From Spirometra erinaceieuropaei (Eukaryota; Platyhelminthes; Cestoda; Diphyllobothriidea; Diphyllobothriidae): a stretch of DNA of 64,000 bases. The stretch spans positions 47,572 to 111,571 of the forward strand of contig CACRXP010001159.1 in the NCBI GenBank assembly GCA_902702965.1, read 5' to 3'. The position numbers were made by a program, and so were the translations under genes. Under the pieces are notes generated by a model, which was given only the letters and a program-made list of their open reading frames with translations, had not been told where the DNA came from and made no database searches. Shown in pieces: positions 21,534 through 32,149 of this stretch; position 1 is the stretch's first letter, and every line of letters starts with the position of its first letter.

Positions 21534-21808
21534 CTGAACTGTGAAAAACTCGGCGCCTCGGTGGGATTCGAACCCACGCAGTAAGGGCAAGGCTTTAGTA
21601 CAGCCAACGCTCTAACCGCTTGAGCTACGAGGCCCGCTGGACGACGGGAATTTAATCCCATCTGGGCCAAGTTACCCGCCCGGCCTACTGGAACGTCTGG
21701 AATCCACCAAATCTGATACAGTAAATTGACTGTTCACCTAGAATCCACCAGATGACTACCAGGTTTACGTAATTCATAGATGTTTTGGCAGATTTTGAAT
21801 AATTAGTA
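21534..21808 (-). mobile_element. tRNA-like SINE copy
   Basis: A tRNA-like 5' part is followed by a non-tRNA tail ending in a CAAAATCTGCCAAAACA string. The same ~280-bp arrangement occurs at 31587-31890. The tail has no coding frame. It lies against an inverted partner starting at 21809. Confidence 0.7.
21555..21633 (-). tRNA. tRNA-like head of the SINE (pseudo-tRNA)
   Basis: Minus strand: GCCTCGT/CCGAGGC can form six acceptor pairs, GCTC/GAGC forms the D stem, and GTGGG-TTCGAAT-CCCAC forms the T arm. The anticodon arm has only GGCT/AGCC around GTACTAA, preceded by extra bases, and the variable region is long. The anticodon is unclear (possibly ACT), so I treat it as a SINE promoter rather than a working tRNA gene. 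Confidence 0.55.
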
Positions 21809-21986
21809 TTGACCCAAATGTGAAAAACTCGGCGCCTAGGGGCCTCGGTGGGACCTTGTAGCTCAAGGAGTTAGAGCGTTGGCTGCACTAAAGCCTTCCC
21901 CTTACTGCGTGGGTTCGAATCCCACCGAGGCTTCGAGTTTTTCACAGTTGGGTCAATAGTAATTATTGAAAATCCGCCAAAACACA
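21781..21986 (+). mobile_element. tRNA-like core inside a ~70-bp-arm hairpin
   Basis: The left arm 21781-21853 (TGTTTTGGCAGATTTTGAAT at its start) is the inverse of 21919-21986 (ending in CGCCAAAACACA). Between them is a plus-strand tRNA-like core with TAGCTCAAGGAGTTAGAGCG and GTGGGTTCGAATCCCAC. The hairpin joins ends of two opposed SINE copies. Confidence 0.65.
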
Positions 21987-21999
21987 TATGTAAATTATA

Positions 22000-23160
22000 T
22001 CTGTTAAGCAGTATCCCCTCGTGGTGCTCGGCGTTAGCTTACGGACAGCAGACGTGCAAAGCACCCGACCCACCTGCCTCATACTTTTACAAACCCTCGA
22101 TCTCTACTACTGAACAGATAGATTTTGTTCGTAAAGTGTAGTTCACGTGCACATACGCACCAACTTAAGACGCAGTTACTGCTGCACACGTTTAGGGCAC
22201 ACTAACTTGGTGCACTTTCTTGCAGCATCTAGGATCCTAACGTGGACCGCGACAGCTGCACAGCCAGGGTATTTAAAGACGTCTTCAACTACCAATCACA
22301 TCGTTCCTCCGTCGTCAGCGCGCCCACGCGATCCATGACCTACACAAAAGTGTGTTTTCCCTTCAAAATTGTCAAGGTCGGCTGATACTGCAGATGAAGT
22401 GTCAACCGCACAGGTCCTATCGATATGGAGCGAAAGGGGAAAGAAAGAGAAATCGGGATTCTCCAATCTCACATCACAAGCAGTAGTGGGTCATGGTGGC
22501 TCATGGAGCTTCATTCGTTATCTGTACAGCCTTCTGCATGACATCTAACGCCTGCTGTTGAACTACGTAGATGAAAGGGAGGGAATAAAATGGGATAGGC
22601 AGGTCCCACAGTACATAAAACAAATATGTTTCTTAAATTTTTCTCATGGTTAAACAGCCAAGCGGCCGGGGAAACAGCTGAAGGAGCCGGTTTGATTGAT
22701 CCTCGGGCTTGGAATTGGTGACAGCAAATCCCCGAGCCGGAGGGATCACGTGCCTGTCTCCGAGCAACCTCGCACACTTCTTCGGGTCACTGATTAGGCA
22801 TCAGCTGACAAAATGGCATAAGTTCTGTTGACTGGCTTCCCGTCTTGCCAGTCACTTAACAAGCTGCATGTGACCAAAGAGGACAAACCAGTTAGTGGAA
22901 ATCACCTTGTTGAAACGAGGTTGCGCCCTGATGTATGCAGCAATGACGCTATGAAGTATTGTAAGCTGTGTGAAACTTAGGAATCTGAAAGTTTTCTGTC
23001 TTATATTAAATATCCCTGCTAATGATGGATTCAAAATTCCCAATCTGGTCTGATGCGTTTTTTCCGGGTAAGAAGCGGTGGGCTTCAGTTGAGCTGTAGT
23101 GGAAGAGTTCAAAATGATTACATTTCGTTCACAGTATGAAGCACGCAAATAATATCGAGA
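22000..23160. other. No recognisable feature
   Basis: Frames of 63-98 codons, none with a motif. GC content and context do not suggest an exon that I could defend. Confidence 0.4.
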
Positions 23161-23201
23161 TTGCAGACAAAAGCGACCAGGCGAAGTCCAGGATGCAATT
23201 C

Positions 23202-23287
23202 AGAAGAAGAAGAAGAAGAAGAAGAAGAAGAAGAAGAAGAAGAAGAAGAAGAAGAAGAAGAAGAAGAAGAAGAAGAAGAAGAAGAAG
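23202..23287. repeat. (GAA)n microsatellite at the PLE end
   Basis: About 28 GAA triplets directly precede the PLE end on its outer side. The Glu-, Arg- and Ser-rich frames over it are microsatellite translations. Confidence 0.95.
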
Positions 23288-23306
23288 CGATGAATGGGAC
23301 ACGCTG

Positions 23307-23360
23307 TTTATTGGCCTGGAGTTTCGAATCTTCACTCAAACCCATCATTAGAGGCGAGTT
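23307..23360 (-). ncRNA. Hammerhead remnant (PLE type)
   Basis: Minus strand: CTAATGA replaces CTGATGA and GAAACTCC replaces GAAACGTC; stem II is partly paired. Probably inactive. Confidence 0.45.
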
Positions 23361-23879
23361 CAGATAAAGGTATTAGAGGCACAAGGACTGCAGTATTTAT
23401 AGTACGTAGCTGTCGTGGGGCTACGTGTGTACTATAAGTAGCAGCACTCCTGATCACCTCTGCCGGTCATAATTAAGGCGATGATGGCTCGTCAGTCAGC
23501 GTCCTAGTCGTTAACTGCCGCAATCTCATCATCCGCCTTGGACGTTGACGTGACAATTATTCCGCAATTTCCCCCGCTGTCACCAGGACAGTTGAGCGCC
23601 CCGCGCCCTCCTCACGTGACTCACTACCCTGTTTAGGGAATGTCTCACCACCGTAATTGATGCGATAACGGCTCATCAATCCGCGTCCCAGTCGTTAATT
23701 TCCGAAATTTCATAATCCGCGTTGGATGAAGCCACTGCAATTATTATTCGGCAATTTGGCGCGCTGTCATCGGCATAGTTGAACGTCCGCACCCCGTCCT
23801 CCCCACTTGACTGATTCCCCTTCTCAGGGAGTGTCTCAGCACTGAATACGGTACCGGGAGGTCATTGTGCTTGTTGATG

Positions 23880-24070
23880 GATTGCGAGGATTAGAACCAC
23901 GCCTCCAGCAGTTGTCAGCTCTTGCTAAGATTTCAGCCTCTTGAAACTATGGCCGGATGCTGTGGAATAAACTGCCACTTGAGAGCTGGCGTTTCTTTTT
24001 CTCACCGCTGCTGCATGCTAAGCCATGAGCGTCTGGAGCAACCCATAGTCGATATATTAAGATCGTTCCT
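23880..24070 (-). pseudogene. PLE endonuclease remnant
   Basis: The minus strand holds remnants resembling the GIY-YIG C-terminal half (SINKHNDLPVPYSVL near 23855-23900). The GIY-YIG tyrosines are not recoverable because of frame changes. Confidence 0.5.
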
Positions 24071-24524
24071 GAACTCGCATGGGAAACATGTGAGAAAACA
24101 CCAAATACAAATGGGGCACAAATTGACGACTGCCTTAAGTTCTCGGTCGGTATAGTCTGAGCAACAATCCCGGTGACAGAGAGCCTAATTGCCGACTAAT
24201 CATCATGTCATCATCTAACACGGATGATGAGATCGCGACAATTAACGACTCAGACTCGGACTCGGACTGAGGAGCAGTCATCGCATCAATTACGACCCCC
24301 AGCGGTGATCATTATAACTATTAATTATAGTACGCATGTGGTCCACGACGGATACATACTATAAATGCTTTAGTCTTTGTGCCTCCACTACCCGTATTAG
24401 CGACCGTCTCGAGTGAAAATCCGAAACTTCAGGCCAATAAACTTCTTGTTACAGTGATCACATCTTCTTTCCCTTCTGAATTTCTTCTTGTATTTCGTCT
24501 GCTCGCTTCTATCGGCGACGTTGT

Positions 24525-25569
24525 TGACCATCAGGATAAGAGGGAAGTCGTCTGCAGGATCGCCTGTGACGTTTACATCGCAATATACCATAGCCAAACA
24601 GTGAACTCCAAAGGTGCACGCATTAATAAACATTAACTGGGAGTAAGGAGGCGAGGTCAGCCGTCCCAAGTGGCCGTGCACACCCTAGATAACGGACAGA
24701 CTTTCCACGGGCGCAAAACGCGCACTGTAGGAATCCGCCCCTGCACAAAAGACTGAGAATTTCTCGAGGCCTTGCATTCAGATGAGTCATTCATCAACAG
24801 GAATGTTGGGTTGAATGTCGTGTGCAAGCATCGCAGGGAGAAATGGAAGAGATGGGGGCCAATCTGAGCCGGACGTTTATCGCCGTGAATGCAGAACAAT
24901 TATTCATTATCTTCGACACGTTTACAAAGTTAATTGCTTTGCATATTTCCTCAAAGTTTGACGACGACGACAGACGTCGAAAATTTGCCAGATAAAGCTT
25001 CTCAGTTTTTTAGACGGACATGTCCGAGTTTTACTTACAGTTCGTAGGGTGCCTCAATGCAAACAAACTGACCCCTGCAGTTGAGATGAAAGGATAAGGC
25101 AATGCGATATTCGGGGAAGACTGTTTGTTCAGTTTACTTTGCTGCTTGCCATTTTGTGCATCATCGAGGATAGACGCTGATCAGTCTAGCCTAGTTTCTG
25201 GTCATACACGCCAGTGAGTATTCCTGCTCACACACATTTGGCATCACAGGAAACGGGGAACTAATGCTAAAGTTCGATTGGGACATGTCCGTGCCTTGGA
25301 AGAATGGGATCATGAGGTGACACTTTACCTAGTAGTCAAACTTGTAAGGCTGGACAACAATGACTCCGTATTCCATTAGATACTGTGTTGAACGCAGCTC
25401 TCACATGACATTTGAGTGTAAAGGCGGGCAGTAATTTGTGCTTCAACGGAGAAGAGCAATCCACCTACCGCAAACTTTTATGTGAGCTTCGTACCTCCAA
25501 ATAGTGCACTCCTTTTTTCACATAATTTAATTACAACGATCGGTGAGCTCCCGTCTACCATTGTATATT
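24525..25569. other. No recognisable feature
   Basis: No frame with a known motif and no shared repeat noticed. Confidence 0.4.
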
Positions 25570-25760
25570 CCCAATCGAAGTCGACAGGACAGAGAGCCCG
25601 TGGATTAGGGGTCATTGAACTTCCAATCAGTAGGTCGCGGGATCGTGCCCCAGGTGTCCCACACCTCGGAGCTGTGTATGACTGGCTGAGGACGGCTAAT
25701 GCGCCAGAAATGAGCATTCCAATCTCCCTTGTCCTTGTCGACATTGCCCCTCCGCCTAAG
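25570..25760 (+). mobile_element. SINE-B copy
   Basis: ACTTCCAATCAGTAGGTCGC, GGGATCGTGCCCCAGGTGTC, then GGCTGAGGACGGCTAATGCG and CCAATCTCCCTTGTCCTTG. The flanking 95- and 100-codon frames are shadows of it. Confidence 0.6.
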
Positions 25761-26339
25761 CTCACAACATCGTTGCTACTATAGTAATGTCAGTAGATAC
25801 TGTTTGGTAAGTTCAGCGCTAATAGTCGCCTCGTAATGTGACCACAACCAATGGAACACAAAGGTTTGAAAATTACGCTCAATACGATAAGGCATGCTAG
25901 AGTATATAAGGCTAAACATTTTAAAACTCATATCGGTAATGAAAAGAGAAATTTTTCACTCAAATCCGTAAGAGTTGCCACTCGCTCACTCAATTATACT
26001 CCGCGTGCCTCCGCGTGTAGAAATTCATGATTGGATCCGTTCTCCAACAAGAACAGTTGTCCCTATACCATTCTGGGCGGACTGTTAAACAAATTAGGTG
26101 TCTCATTTCTTTCCCATTTTAGAAAAGAGAACAGACTTCACGTCTTTTGCGTCCAAATTTCCGAGACTCATTTAGGTGTTCATGAATCATTTCGCTAGAT
26201 ATGGCTGAAAAATAATGCCGGGGTTGAGGAAGTGCACCTTGAGACTTCAACTAAAAAATAGTATATCCCACAGCATCAGGCTACCAAAAGACAGAATAGA
26301 AAATGGAGTTTACCAAAGAATAATCTCAGTCATCCAGGA

Positions 26340-27275
26340 CGGAAAGCGAGCATTATTTCTGTCCAGTCAGCAAAACCTCAGACCGTCCTTCCGAACAATC
26401 TGGAACGGTACGTGCATAAATATTCTTCAGTACGTCTTGATAAAGATCTCGTAGAGGTACTAACTCTTGGTCCTAAGTTTTGTATTGCACGGCGGATGCC
26501 GAAACAATTAGAGCTAGAAATCCAATTTGAGAGTCTCTTTAGTCAGACTGCAGATCTAAAACCCACCGAAGCTAGAGAAGTTGATTGTCTTAAGTCGACT
26601 CTGGTTAACTGCTGCCAACAGTATCTAAGGAAGTCCCCGAGAAACAAGAGTCCCTTGTCAAGGGCCCATATCGATAGCCTTAGGGAGCTTCGTAAAAACA
26701 AAAACATTGTGCTTACTAGACCGGATAAAGGTTCAGGAGTAGTACTGATGGATAGGACGGATTATGTGACGAAACTAGAGGAAATACTGTCGGATCGTTC
26801 GAAGTTCTCAAAATCTGAGAAAGATAAGGATCGCACGGAGGCTGTCGAGGGTCAGCTGACGACTATTCTCAAAGATCTCTGCAAAGAAGGCCATTTGTCT
26901 AGCAAAGAGTATGAACGACTGAGACCGGTGGGCTCGACAATACCAAGAATGTACGGCCTTCCTAAAATTCACAAACAACGGCTGCCTCTACGTCCAATCT
27001 TGGATATGAGGCATTCGCCCTATCATACCGTTGCAAAATGGCTAGTGGAAAGACTAAAGCCATTGCAAAGTTACCTATACCCTCGAAGTTTAAAAGACTC
27101 CTTTGAGTTCGTCGAAGCTATCAAAAATATGAACGTTGGCGGACGGAGGATGTTATCACTGGATGTATCATCGCTGTTTACCAACGTACCCGTGGCAGAA
27201 ACAATAAACTATCTTTGTGATGTTATTCGTGATACGAACTACGCCATAGACATGCCTGTGAAAACGCTAAAATAA
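26340..27275 (+). pseudogene. PLE reverse transcriptase, N-terminal half
   Basis: The frame is open from about 26340 through 27272 and ends in a TAA that interrupts the domain. It contains NNLERYVHKYSSVRLDKDL, LTLGPKFCIARRM, then IVLTRPDKGSGVVLMDRTDY (finger motif), IPRMYGLPKIHK, LRPILDMRHSP and LSLDVSSLFTNVP (motif A with the first catalytic Asp). These are the hallmarks of Penelope-like reverse transcriptase. The first credible start is not certain: a GTG at 26412 gives 287 codons, but coding similarity begins before it, and the next in-frame ATG is inside the domain. The enzyme copies element RNA into DNA at a nicked target. Confidence 0.85.
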
Positions 27276-28010
27276 CTACTGACGCTTTGCACACAAAATG
27301 TCCAATTTCTGTGCAATGGTCGATTATACAGGCAGATAGATGGTGTTGCAATGGGATCACCGCTTGGACCGTTCCTTGCAAATGTTTTTATGGGCAGAGT
27401 CGAGAAAACAAGCTTGCAAGAGACCATTAATGGCCTCGTCTTCTACCGTCGGTATGTGGACGATATCTTCTGCCTGACGGATGGTACCACCGATACCGAG
27501 GAGCTTGTCCAAAAGTTCAACAGTGCGCACTCCTCGCTAAAATTCACTGCAGAGACCGAGGCAGATAACGAACTTGCCTTTCTCGATGTCCTTCTGCACA
27601 GGCAAGAGGATGGGTCTATCCAGCGCAGGGTGTTCCGAAAGAAAACCTGGACGGGACAATATGTTAATTTCCACAGTTTTGTTCCCCTAAACATCAAACG
27701 GAATTTAGTCCAGGGATTGGCGGCTAGAGTGAGACGCATCTGCTCACCTGAAGCTATTGAAGAAGAACTTCAACAGCTGTGGAACACACTTCGGAAGAAC
27801 GGATATTCAGATAGATTTATCCTCCGAAATATTGAAGAACGCGTTGAACAGACCACTGTTGCGACTGCGGAAAAGAAAGATGTATTCATAAGATTGCCTT
27901 TTAGAGGAGACGCAGAGAGCGAACTAGTCCGACGGCGCTTAACTACAGCTATCACGAGGCATTCCCTGCAGCGAATTTACGCGTATGCTTCACAAACTCT
28001 CCCCTCCTAA
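27276..28010 (+). pseudogene. PLE reverse transcriptase, palm and thumb
   Basis: This continues in the same frame after the TAA at 27273-27275. YRQIDGVAMGSPLGPFLANV (motif B) and RRYVDDIFCL (motif C, YVDD at 27453-27464) are intact, followed by LKFTAETEADNELAFLDVLL and the thumb NSHSFVPLN-like region. An ATG at 27351 opens a 219-codon frame, but the protein logically begins upstream. It ends at a TAA (28008-28010) between the thumb and the endonuclease. Apart from the internal TAA the domain looks complete, so this copy is young compared with others in the window. Confidence 0.85.
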
Positions 28011-28012
28011 GT

Positions 28013-28630
28013 TTGGGAGGTAAAGACAGACTACCGTTGGAGGCCACATCAATGTGCATTTATTCATTCACTTGCTCCTGTGGACCAGGATACATCGGCC
28101 GCACAACGAGACGCCTGGTAAAGAGGGTGCGTGAACATATGCCCGCCTGGCTAGACAGAGGTGAGACCCGGTCGATTTCGAGTTCTATTCTCGCGCATTT
28201 AATCGATACGAAACACCGAGTCGATGCCAAGAAAGCATTTCAGGCTGCCTACCGGATACCAACATGCTTCTCTAAAGGCCTACGCCAACGGATACTAGCA
28301 ACGGCAGAGGCAGTAGCTATACGGTTAGTGAATCCGGTGTTATGCTGTCAGAAAACTCTGACACAAGCGCTTTCGCTGCCGTGGCCAACGCCAACCCCAA
28401 GTGATGAAGCCATGCCGCCTCAAATCCCTAATCACGATGATGGGTACTCCGTGTACTCAACCCAAGATCATTACTCAAAGACTCTCTTACCCCCTCCCCT
28501 AGCTCTGACGACTAACACCTGCCGACCTTCTCATGCGGGCGGTGTGGGGATGATGCGTGTTAGTGACTTAATAGCCCTTGAGGCATCTATAGACACTGTT
28601 GATTTTGTACATTTTCATTCGTTCATGTAA
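28013..28630 (+). pseudogene. PLE GIY-YIG endonuclease
   Basis: In a different frame from the reverse transcriptase, 205 codons are open. SMCIYSFTCSCGPGYIGRT is the GIY-YIG core preceded by a Cys-x-Cys pair; RLVKRVREHMPAWL, SSSILAHLIDTKH and AEAVAIRLVNP follow as in related elements (57775-58404). The catalytic Arg region and the later Glu-containing helix appear present. The frame shift at the junction, with the TAA upstream, means that a fused protein cannot be made without recoding. No ATG precedes the domain in this frame. Confidence 0.8.
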
Positions 28631-28690
28631 TTGTATTGGCCTGAGGAAGAATTACCGAAAACGTGCGTTCGCCAACTTGACTTATCATTA

Positions 28691-29289
28691 TTTCTTTGTA
28701 GCAACGACATTGACTTGGTTCCAGTGCACTTCCTGCCTAGCCTTTCAGCAGTCGCAGTTCGGTTGACGTGACTGCGTGACCATTTACTACGACGTTATGC
28801 ACAAAGAAACATTGACGTGAAAGCAGGAGGAGGATTGGACCGTGAAGCGGGAATACGATCACTCATGCGTTTCAACCCTGAGGCTTGAATACCGCCACAA
28901 ATTTATTCAGAGAAGTGTATGTATGATTGGACTAGCCGATAGTAAAATATACTCGAAGATAGTAAATGGCTGGGGATCGAAAGCCGAAAATTAAATCGGC
29001 TGCCGAGTTGATCTTCTTTCTTATCGCAAACCGCTTGCCAACATCAAGGCCACAGTGAAAGATTAATATGGGACATTCAGGAAAGGTATTTATGAAATTA
29101 TTACGAACTCTTGGTAGTTAATTCCTGTTCCATGTTTGATTATAAGGATGTTTCTTCATGAGACAGTTTTTGGACGCTCTTTTAAGAAGGTTAAATAACA
29201 TTTTTATCACATGGAATGCATTGAGGTGATGCTTGAATCGTATATTAAGCCCACTTTTGGAGTTCAATGACAAATGCATAATCTCGGTA
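28691..29289. other. No recognisable feature
   Basis: AT-rich, no frame of note. Confidence 0.4.
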
Positions 29290-29344
29290 TTTCAGAAGAA
29301 GAAGAAGAAGAAGAAGAAGAAGAAGAAGCGACCGCCGGGGCAAG

Positions 29345-29402
29345 AAATTTACTGGTCTGACGTTTCGGATTCTCACTCGACCCCATCATCAGATGCGGCT
29401 GC
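29345..29402 (-). ncRNA. Hammerhead motif (PLE type), stem II decayed
   Basis: Minus strand: CTGATGA at 29386-29392 and GAAACGTC at 29359-29366 are intact; stem II (GGGGTC/GAATCC) has one mismatch and one G-U. Confidence 0.6.
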
Positions 29403-29689
29403 AGCTAAAGGTATCAGAGGCGCAAAGACTGCAGTATTTATAGTACGTAGCTGCAGTGAGGCCACATGCGTACTATAATTAGCAGATCTCCTGATCACCG
29501 CTGGGGTCCGTAGTAAATGCGATGATGGCTCATCAGTTCGCGTTTCAGTCGTGAATTTCCGCACTTTCATCATCCGCGTTGGATGAAGCCACCCTGATGA
29601 TTATTTGACATTTGGGCCTGCTGCCACGGAGATAGTTGTACGTCCGCACCCCCCTCCTCCCCACCTGACTGATTCCCCTTCTCAGGGAA

Positions 29690-30060
29690 CGTCTCAGCAC
29701 TGAATATGGTACGAGGAGTTCATTGTGCTGTTGATGGTTTGCCGGCCTGATAACCATGACTCGACCAGCTTGCAGCTCGTGAGGTTGTCAGCTCTTGCGA
29801 AGATTTCGCTCTCTTGAAACTTGAAAATATGGCCGGATTTCGTGATTTGCGCTGTCACCTGAGAGCTGGTGTCTTTTCTCTTCACCTATACTGCGTGCAC
29901 CGCCACGTACGTCTAGAATAATCTCCCAGCTTCACCGACATAGTTGCTCTGTCTGCAACTGCATTAGATCCGGTAAAAGACTACAGACGTTTCCTGCCGT
30001 GTCAGCGGGTCTTTTGGCCTCATGACTTGGCGCCTATGGTTGCCTCCGGCCTGTGTGCAA
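29690..30060 (-). pseudogene. PLE GIY-YIG endonuclease, degenerate
   Basis: Minus-strand frames give RPKDPLTRQETS, then CSCRQSNYVGEAGRL with a stop before it, then TSSQVTAQITKSGHIFKFQE and LVESWLSGRQTINS. The arrangement matches the intact copy at 45315-45959. Several stops and a changed Gly make it inactive. Confidence 0.7.
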
Positions 30061-30178
30061 CCCCAACTCCAAGTAGAGTGAGAAGGCTGATGACGGCTTC
30101 CGAGACGTTCCTTACGTACGGAAGCGCTCGCCAAACTTCAATACCAGTTTGATTTGTTTTCTGATTTCGTCTGCGTGC

Positions 30179-31585
30179 TTATTGGTTGACAAAGTGGTAC
30201 GGACGGCCAGTGTCTCTCAGTACCCGTTGAAGGTATTGCAATTCAGCAACCTTGCCTTCCGTTTCACTGCAGAGCGTCTCAATTCGCCGGTGTAGAGACC
30301 ATACGCAACTGCTTTTGTGACCGAACGGGTGGTAACCGTTAAAATTCAGTAGTTGCGTTGGGTTTGCTGATTGCCTAGACACTTTGGTTTTTAGACCAGC
30401 ACAATCTTTGCGACAAATGAGGACATTCAGAAAGGCCAGCTGGTTGTTCTCTTTCTTCTCATTCGTAAATTAAATGTCTGCGAAGAGGGCGTTGAGACGT
30501 CTTTTGAATGTATGCACCTGATCCCGTTCGACGACGACGATGACGACGAAGAAATCATCCACACACCGAGTCCGAAATTATGGTCTATGGTGTCGGGGAA
30601 CCAGCTACTCCAACCGTTATAGGACCACCTCGACTATGCGCCCTGAAATCAGCGAACCCATCGGCGTTCTCTTAATTTGCTAGTAGATTATTCCCTCAAA
30701 CGCAAAGTACGCCCTCAGACAGAACTTCACGAGTTGGATGATTTGGGCGTGTATGAGGCCACTCTCCATTTCATCGTATTTGTCTCATAGGAGTTGCTCG
30801 ATGTTCTCGACTGTCAGGTCCTGCGAAACAGAAGCAAAACGGGGCGCGACACCAAAAGGCGCCATGACATCACTTGGTTGGAGACTTAACCCTTTAAGTT
30901 TCTGCAAGCATTGTGTCGACGAGCTGACTGTGGTGTCCGAATCACAGGTCAGAAACTTGAGATGTAGAAACAGCCACTTTGTCCGTCCACAGGCTGGAGT
31001 GCCTTTTAGTGGTACGATGGGCCGGAGAGGAGCGCCGCTTGTGCACATTTGGGTGACCATAGGATCGGTCCAGGGCCGTTTCTTGCGCACTCATCAAACG
31101 TCGGTTTATCGCTGATAGTGTGCCTGAGTTTTCCAATGCCGGCAGCTTCGCGTTGATCTCCCGTGTTAGCATTTTTATGGAGTTGAGTTCGCAAAGGACA
31201 TAGGACTGACGATCCTCCAACGAACTTTTGGCTTTCTGAATGTAAACTGTCCTGTTTAATACGGCCGTGGAGCGTCCCTTGTGCTCAGGCACGATAACTA
31301 GGTCGCTATTGGCCTTAAATTTAGTGTGTCATGTTCGACCCTGGAAAGCACGTTGCGCGGCCTATGCAACATGAGGAGGAATGACACCTGGTGTCGAATA
31401 AGGTTCTTCGGTTCATCTTTCGTTTTTGTCTGGTTGCGGATTGACTCCAATGCGGCAATCATGTTGGCTGGTTTGGCATCGGCTGTGTTGAATGAGGCCT
31501 CATGCCGTAACACCTACATTTGTTCCTCCGTCAGCTCCCTTGACGACAGGTTGTGCACAAGTTTGCCGTTCTTGAATGACTCATG
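30179..31585 (-). pseudogene. PLE reverse transcriptase, degenerate
   Basis: Minus-strand pieces in order: VLRHEASFNTADAKPANM, IVPEHKGRSTAVLNRT, APLRPIVPLKGTPACGRTKW, then IKRTPMGSLISG (motif B), RCVDDFFVVIVVVERDQ (motif C with Tyr changed to Cys), AFLNVLICRK and LNFNGYHPFGHKSSCV (thumb). Stops and frameshifts are frequent. At motif C the DNA shows a short expansion of GTC/GAC triplets (30531-30549) that adds valines. Typical PLE order supports the call; it is dead. Confidence 0.75.
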
Positions 31586-31586
31586 T

Positions 31587-31890
31587 TGACCCAACTGTGA
31601 AAAACACGGTGCCACGGTGGGATTCGAACCCACGACAGTAAGGGGAAGGCTTTAGTGCAGCCAACGCTCTAACCACCTGAGCCACGAGGCTCCGCCAGAC
31701 GACGCGAATTTGATCTCATCTGGGTCAAGTTACCCGCCCAACCTACTGCAACGTCTGAAATCCACCAAATCTGATAAAGCAACTTCACCGCCCAAGCAGA
31801 ATTTACAAAGTAATATAACTAGAATCCACCAGATGACTACCAGGCTCACGTAATTCATAGGTGTTTTGGCAGATTTTGGATGACGCGGGA
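31587..31890 (-). mobile_element. tRNA-like SINE inserted in the PLE
   Basis: Same family as 21534-21808. The tRNA-like head is at 31611-31690 (GTGGGTTCGAATCCCAC on the minus strand) and the tail runs to about 31890. It splits the N-terminal region of the host PLE, so it is younger. I could not define its target duplication. Confidence 0.75.
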
Positions 31891-32126
31891 TTGGACAACT
31901 TACGCAATTGGTTCTCTTGCGCTGCCTCGCGTGTCGCTCTCTGTTCGCGGGTTCGTTCGGCCAGCCTCTGCCGAAACAGTTTTTTACCGGTCTCGTCAAT
32001 GAACTCGCAGCATCGTGCCTTTCCTTGGTCAATCGTCTGACGGTATTTGCTAAACCTTGAGTGACAGTCCTGAAGGAGCACTGAGATCACTCGTCTGCTG
32101 TTCTGGAATACTGCGCGTCTCGCCAT
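31890..32126 (-). pseudogene. PLE N-terminal region
   Basis: An open minus-strand frame starting at ATG 32126 reads VISVLLQDCHSRFSKYRQTI, then KKLFRQRLAERTREQR and ENQLRKLSNP. It continues after the SINE with SFKNGKLVHNLSSRELTEEQ. This looks like the basic, helical N-terminus of the same PLE. Function of this part is not known to me. Confidence 0.6.
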
Positions 32127-32149
32127 CTCCGTGTTAACCCTGCGTTTTT

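Larger units (their letters stand above)
23165..24520 (-). mobile_element. Mini-PLE, minus strand, decayed
   Basis: Both ends are inverted copies of the PLE 3' end. The left one starts after a (GAA)n tract and has a damaged hammerhead at 23307-23358. The right one (about 24190-24520) keeps CCGAAACTTCAGGCCAATAA but has lost the CTGATGA half. Between them are minus-strand endonuclease remnants near 23880-24070. The stretch 23475-23840 contains an internal ~185-bp tandem duplication. Confidence 0.65.
26215..28690 (+). mobile_element. Nearly complete Penelope-like element
   Basis: Contains the RT and endonuclease above. The 3' non-coding part after 28630 has GCCTGAGGAAGAATTACC and CGAAAACGTGCG, a hammerhead-like order, but without a convincing stem II. 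Its endonuclease type (CSCGPGYIGR) differs from the CSCGQSNYVG type of the mini-PLEs, so at least two PLE lineages are present. Confidence 0.75.
29290..32130 (-). mobile_element. Long degenerate PLE, minus strand
   Basis: From right to left: N-terminal region (32126-31890), a tRNA-like SINE, rest of the N-terminus and RT fingers (31585-31000), palm (31000-30480), thumb (30430-30180), endonuclease (30040-29690), and the ribozyme end (29400-29345) with a short GAA run at 29295-29330. It is the only copy in the window of the CSC-type PLE lineage with nearly all regions. Confidence 0.75.

Noticed and set aside
21555..21633. Functional tRNA gene
   Set aside because: The anticodon stem has four pairs, spacing from the D arm is wrong, the variable region is long, and the same sequence recurs as part of a SINE.
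23129..23367. Frames rich in Leu, Ser, Arg or Glu
   Set aside because: They are translations of the (GAA)n microsatellite in different frames.
28636..28680. Hammerhead at the 3' end of the PLE at 26-28 kb
   Set aside because: CTGAGGA and GAAAACGTGC are in the right order, but no stem II can be formed between them.
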